DNA of 64,000 nt, taken from the NCBI GenBank assembly GCA_009741485.1, contig CM019217.1:30852061-30916060 (forward strand), given 5' to 3'. Made by a program: the position numbers and the translations under genes. Positions within the stretch are counted from its first letter, which is position 1, and each line of letters begins with the position of its first letter. The notes under the pieces are model-generated. The model did no database searches, was not told the DNA's origin, and was given only the letters and a program-made list of their open reading frames with translations. Of the stretch, positions 62,286-64,000 are shown in pieces. This stretch comes from Malurus cyaneus samueli. Taxonomy: Eukaryota > Chordata > Aves > Passeriformes > Maluridae.

Positions 62286-63857
62286 TATAATTCCACTAAG
62301 ATTAATAGTAGCTAAGGAATCTTTTCCCTTTACTTGTTTAACCAAATTTCTTCAATTTTTAGGAAAAATCTACATGTGTTTTTGCTGTTGCTTCTGTGGA
62401 ATGTAATAAACAAAGAATATCATCATTAAATTTCTTTTTTTCTTGAGTCAATTCAAATTCTAAGTTAAAATCAAATTAATATTAAAAAAACCCCAAAACA
62501 ATATTAATTACTCCAAGAAAGTCAAGAAAGAGCTTCACGGCTTTTGGAACATTTTTATAAGTTTGTTTTTGAGAATTGTTTAATCAATTTCTGTAGTCCT
62601 AACATAGCATCTATGAAAGATATAAAAAATTAAAAATAAAATCTTTTTTTCAAATAAGACAAAGTCTCCTAGGAACAAATATTGATAAAATGAATATTTC
62701 CTTTTACTTCTTTTTTCTGGCCAACAAAATGACATTTTGTGTTCTTTATATAGAAGTGCTTATATTGTTGTTTCTTACAGAAACATGATTTTCCTGGTGA
62801 AAACTATGTGAGATAAGGCAGAGTATTTTTCTTTACTGATAATTTTCCAGCCAGTGCAATTTGTGCTTTACACACAACTTGTTAAGAACAGTTTCAGGTA
62901 CTGAAAAGTATCTTCACTGGCTCCTACTGGTGCGAATTTTCTGACATTTGATGATGCTGTTAGGATGTCAGCTTCCACCTGTTGGGGATTTGCACAATAT
63001 TCACCCATCTTTCAGTACCATATAAGTAAACCTGAGCTCAAAATTTCCTTAGCCCTTGTGAGATTCAGTAGAGTTCATTCACAGTAGATGAAATAATTTG
63101 CAACAGTAAAACAGGTCAGAGGGCCACTCTGCGCTCTGCTATCTTCTGGGCTGAGGATTTGGCTACCTTTGATATTCGTAATTTTATTGTGCTTTCTTTC
63201 TTGTACAAAGTTACACTTATTTTATGGCCTTCTGGATATGTGTCACTAATAATAGTTGAAATGGTGCCACCAAAATATAATAATGCTTTGATTACTGTTG
63301 AAATTCCATTTATTTTTAGTTCCTTTCTTCCAGAACTATCCAAGTCTTATGTGCATAAACTTTGCATAAATGAAATTTAATCTGCCATCAGTGATTGTCA
63401 TAATGTGGCTATAAATACCATCAGATGCATTTTTTGCTAATTTATATATTTATTTTTTTAAAATAAGCAGTGCACCATTTTCAAAGCCAAGCCCTTAACA
63501 TTAACGTGTAAAGAATTTAAGTAAGTGGGTGAGCAAAGCATATTTTGAAAATATTTTCGGAAATAAAAGCTTGTAACAGCTTGGTTTTTACTCACTTTCT
63601 ACTTCCCTTTAATTCATGAAATTATAGAAGTTACTTGTTATCTAGGAGTTATTTAAACCTTACTGTTACTGAAGCCATAAAAACTATTTTCAGTTGGCTA
63701 TTATTGCAGTCACAATGAACATAATTTCAAATAAGCTGTCTTTTAAAGACATATTCTTTTATGAAATTTAAGCAGCAATTCTGTGTCTTAGCAGACTTTT
63801 TGGACTCTTTTGATTTTTATAAAATGTGGCCTAAAGTTGCAGTAACACACCACACAA
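62286..63857. other. Gene-free sequence
   Basis: No gene is seen. Overlapping plus- and minus-strand frames at 63116-63380 (75 and 73 codons) are each other's shadows, and neither has a recognised motif. Confidence 0.55.
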
Positions 63858-63921
63858 ACATAGACACATAGACATAGACATAGACATAGACATAGACATA
63901 GGCATAGACATAGACATAGAC
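63858..63921 (+). repeat. (ACATAG)n hexanucleotide array
   Basis: About ten ACATAG units occur with one contraction (ACACATAG near the start) and one substitution (GCATAG at about 63902). The array is 64 bp long. It is not the vertebrate telomere hexamer TTAGGG or its complement. Confidence 0.95.
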
Positions 63922-64000
63922 TGATTTTCCCTGGAATCTGCCCAGTGGTAATGGCAGAATTGGACCAACAACAATAGAATCAAATTCTGAGATAAAACCT

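Noticed and set aside
63858..63921. Interstitial telomere repeat
   Set aside because: The unit is ACATAG, not TTAGGG or CCCTAA.
1..64000. CRISPR arrays, bacterial operons, phage or plasmid genes
   Set aside because: There are no regularly spaced repeats with unique spacers, no long ORFs and no ribosome-binding-site pattern. The sequence is animal nuclear DNA.

Overview
The window looks like gene-free nuclear DNA from a bird. The strongest taxonomic signals are several CR1 LINE fragments, including a 3' end with the avian-type octamer tail ATTCTATG, and LTRs that look like avian endogenous retrovirus LTRs. The sequence is AT-rich and poor in CpG, with many long A or T runs and simple repeats. 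Nothing resembles bacterial, viral or organellar gene organisation. A passerine is plausible from the LTR type, but I cannot prove it without a search.

I found no host protein-coding gene, no exon of a recognisable family and no tRNA, rRNA or other RNA gene. All open frames are short (about 60 to 165 codons). The longest frames lie in a GAAAAA-type low-complexity tract or in LTRs. The best reading is an intergenic gene desert or a large intron.

Layout: 1-19.4 kb is mostly single-copy AT-rich sequence with T runs and an (AT)n microsatellite near 17.0 kb. A CR1 3' end lies at about 19.39-19.57 kb. A CR1 cluster occupies 24.86-25.98 kb: an old degenerate 3' end on the minus strand, a minus-strand element with an internal deletion, and a plus-strand 3' end. 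From 26 to 34.8 kb there is no mobile element I can name, but there is a perfect 15-bp hairpin at 32.24 kb. Two CR1 ORF2 pieces lie at 34.80-35.58 kb in the wrong relative order for one intact element. A 295-nt, nearly pure purine tract lies at 39.10-39.40 kb. From 39.4 to 56.0 kb there is no named element. A CR1 3' end with its octamer tail lies at 56.00-56.11 kb.

The most informative part is 57.3-60.8 kb. Two solo LTRs of one family, 1324 and 1210 bp long, sit in opposite orientation about 0.94 kb apart. Each has its own perfect 5-bp target-site duplication. A third, degraded LTR fragment with similar architecture lies at about 62.13-62.29 kb, and an (ACATAG)n array closes the window.

No genes work together here. 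The biology visible is transposable-element history, repeat instability and possibly some conserved regulatory DNA. I see no previously undescribed multi-gene system. The points most worth checking are the inverted LTR pair with its near-identical CpG-containing core, the long polypurine tract and the perfect hairpins.
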